Source: Cytophagaceae bacterium
GTDB taxonomy: Bacteria > Bacteroidota > Bacteroidia > Flavobacteriales > Flavobacteriaceae
Length of the DNA stretch: 64,000 nucleotides
Assembly (NCBI GenBank): GCA_002710685.1
Contig: PALD01000071.1
Location: forward strand, 124,001 to 188,000
Direction of reading: 5' to 3'
This document shows positions 62,594 through 64,000 of this stretch, one piece after another. Both the position numbers and the translations under genes were made by a program. Numbering within the stretch: the first letter of the stretch is position 1; every line of letters starts with the position of its first letter. The notes beneath the pieces are model-generated. The model made no database searches, was not told the DNA's origin, and was given only the letters and a program-made list of their open reading frames with translations.

Positions 62594-64000
62594 TTATTGG
62601 CAAAGTGGATAAGGGCAAGAAGATTCTTGGGTTGATGTTGAACCAGCGGCACAATCAAGGCCACCTGTCATCCAGGAACCTTCAGACTTATATGCCCATG
62701 ACCCTGAATATTCCCATGATAATCCAGTGCCATCAGTATCTGCATCACCATAGGTCTCTATCACGGTTTCATTTTCAAATAATTCTATGGCATCATCACC
62801 ATTTTGACTTACGGCATCGTTAGAAGCTATAAGGTGTTCAAATTGATTTATACAGTCGCCAAAGTAAGCCGCAAGTGTTGAAGTCTCCCTAGCTATCAGG
62901 ATGTCATCACCTTCTGAGACGGCCATCTGCGGCAGCACAAACTCCACGCCATCAGTACCCCCGCCGTTATTGGCGATTCCCAGGGCATAGATGCTTATGT
63001 CCTCAATGTCCTTATTGGCCCGTAAGTGTATGGCCTTGCCTCCATTGCTGCCACTGCCATCCCATGAAAGCGCCATCACGCCCTTAAGTTCAAGGGCTTC
63101 TGCGCAAATGGGGTAAGGGCAGGAAGATGTGGCGTTTGTGGCACTAGACTCACTACAGCCTACACCACCATACGTCCAGTCACGGCCCACTTTATATGCC
63201 CATGACCCTGTATACTCCCAGGGCATTCCCGTACCATCAACATCAGGATCGCCAAAAATCTCAACGACATTTCCATTCATATAAAGTTCAATGGCGTCAT
63301 CTCCATTTTGCGCTATCGCGCTCTCTGCCTCAAGAATTTCTTCAAATTCTGTTGTGCAACCTTCAAAATAGGTAGAGATTGCATCTGGGGAGCGGGCGAT
63401 GAGCACATCATCCCCAGCCGAAATGCTAATGGCGGGAAAGGTGTATTCTTGACCATCAGTACCGCCACCATTGTTTGCAACGCCTATACCATAGATGCTC
63501 AAGTCTTCAATATTCATATTAGCCTTGACGTGTATGGCCTTGCCATCGTTTGTGCCAGAGCCGCTCCAGTTGAGGGCCAGGATTCCCTTAAGGGAAAGTG
63601 GCGCAAGTTCTTCAACGATGGTGAGGGTTGTTGAAGTTGCATTTTGGTCAGTTGCGTTTTCTATGGATGCGATTGTTATAATGATATCTTCATTATCGTC
63701 AACTTCCTGGTCATTCATGGAGGTGAGTGTTATTGAACCGCTAAGCTCGCCCATGGGGATGGTAAGGCTTGTGGATGATACCGTGTAATCTTCATCTAGG
63801 GTTGCGGTCCCCTCAAAATTGAGGGTTACCTGGACATCAGCTTCAGCTTCTTTGTTAAGTGTTGCCGTTATAATTGCTTCTTCAGCATTTTCATTGATGC
63901 TCTCCATATTGGTCTCCAGGGTTATAAATGGCTGTACAAAAGCTTCGGTGATAAAGGGTATCGTGAGTGCTTCTTGCAAGCGCTCGCCATCTTGCCCATA
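62594..64000 (-). CDS. Secreted protein with Calx-beta and two tandem lamin-tail-like domains (5' end outside window)
   Basis: Open to the right edge, so the N-terminus is missing; at least 468 residues are visible. Near the edge comes a Calx-beta domain (INENAEEAIITATLNKEAEADVQV ... NDQEVDDNEDIIITIASIE). Two ~165-residue copies of a lamin-tail-like unit follow, each opening LKG(I/V)xALxWxGSG, containing IANNGGGTDG-like and QNGDDAIEL motifs and closing SCPYP(I/L)C. No type IX sorting domain is seen at the C-terminus, which ends in Cys-Gln. Lamin-tail units in bacteria occur in secreted nucleases and surface proteins; the missing N-terminus would decide. Linked to the hydrolase gene 11 bp downstream. 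Confidence 0.8.
   Translation of the reverse strand, partial: YGQDGERLQEALTIPFITEAFVQPFITLETNMESINENAEEAIITATLNKEAEADVQVTLNFEGTATLDEDYTVSSTSLTIPMGELSGSITLTSMNDQEVDDNEDIIITIASIENATDQNATSTTLTIVEELAPLSLKGILALNWSGSGTNDGKAIHVKANMNIEDLSIYGIGVANNGGGTDGQEYTFPAISISAGDDVLIARSPDAISTYFEGCTTEFEEILEAESAIAQNGDDAIELYMNGNVVEIFGDPDVDGTGMPWEYTGSWAYKVGRDWTYGGVGCSESSATNATSSCPYPICAEALELKGVMALSWDGSGSNGGKAIHLRANKDIEDISIYALGIANNGGGTDGVEFVLPQMAVSEGDDILIARETSTLAAYFGDCINQFEHLIASNDAVSQNGDDAIELFENETVIETYGDADTDGTGLSWEYSGSWAYKSEGSWMTGGLDCAAGSTSTQESSCPYPLCQ

Noticed and set aside
1..64000. tRNA, rRNA, riboswitch, CRISPR, transposase or phage genes
   Set aside because: Read for on both strands; no cloverleaf T-arm pattern, direct-repeat array or transposase-like ORF was seen.

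Overview
The window looks like chromosomal DNA of a marine-type member of the Flavobacteriaceae (phylum Bacteroidota). The evidence is three SusC-type receptors and three SusD-type lipoproteins, promoters of the TTTG / TAnnTTTG type, lipoproteins with an N-terminal Cys, a cyclophilin-FKBP fusion of the kind known from Flavobacterium, and the DUF4159-MoxR-DUF58-BatA-DUF4175 gene order. I saw no tRNA, rRNA, CRISPR array, insertion sequence or phage gene.

Layout. 1-10.1 kb is housekeeping: an AhpD-like protein (cut by the window edge), tatC, a KdsD-type sugar-phosphate isomerase, recQ, a small lipoprotein, the fused PPIase, apt, a DUF423 membrane protein, two poorly known proteins and a beta-helix protein. 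10.1-18.5 kb holds a MATE exporter, a free-standing SusC/SusD pair, and a two-gene operon of an AONS/KBL-like PLP enzyme and a dipeptide epimerase. 18.8-45.0 kb is a large polysaccharide-utilisation locus (PUL): GH78 rhamnosidase, sialate-O-acetylesterase-type esterase, SusD1, DUF5004, DUF4961, SusC1, SusD2, SusC2, GH92, sulfatase, GH31 (frameshifted), an exported TIM-barrel isomerase, then on the other strand a GH38-like mannosidase and an SGNH esterase. 45.2-49.0 kb holds a beta-lactamase-like hydrolase, a TMEM175-like channel, an OmpH/Skp chaperone, a DUF6807 protein and a DinB-like protein. 49.3-52.3 kb is a TldD/PmbA pair whose first member has a twin-arginine signal. 52.4-60.2 kb is the MoxR/Bat-type operon. 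60.2-64 kb holds fbp, an exported alpha/beta-hydrolase lipoprotein and a tandem lamin-tail/Calx-beta protein cut by the window end.

How the PUL works. The enzyme set suggests an acetylated, sulfated glycan with rhamnose and alpha-mannose-like residues. Every recognisable carbohydrate-active enzyme here is of an exo or ester-cleaving type, and no endo-enzyme or regulator gene is present. A recurrent 14-bp palindrome with a central CG, CTAAAACGATTTAG-like, lies upstream of each of the three PUL transcription units. One copy sits inside the 19-bp spacer of an almost ideal Bacteroidota promoter. I infer a LacI-family regulator encoded elsewhere.

Main unexplained signals. (1) A family of about two dozen short palindromes (TTTCGCTTAAAGCGAAA and TTTGGCTTTCGCCAAA types, plus a hybrid 20-mer) is scattered over the whole window, in all reading frames and often at gene ends or signal peptides. 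(2) The GH92 enzyme has Gln where the family's catalytic acid Glu is expected, a change known from mannose-1-phosphodiester hydrolases. (3) The GH38-like enzyme has altered metal/nucleophile motifs. (4) The PUL has an unusual SusD-first double arrangement.
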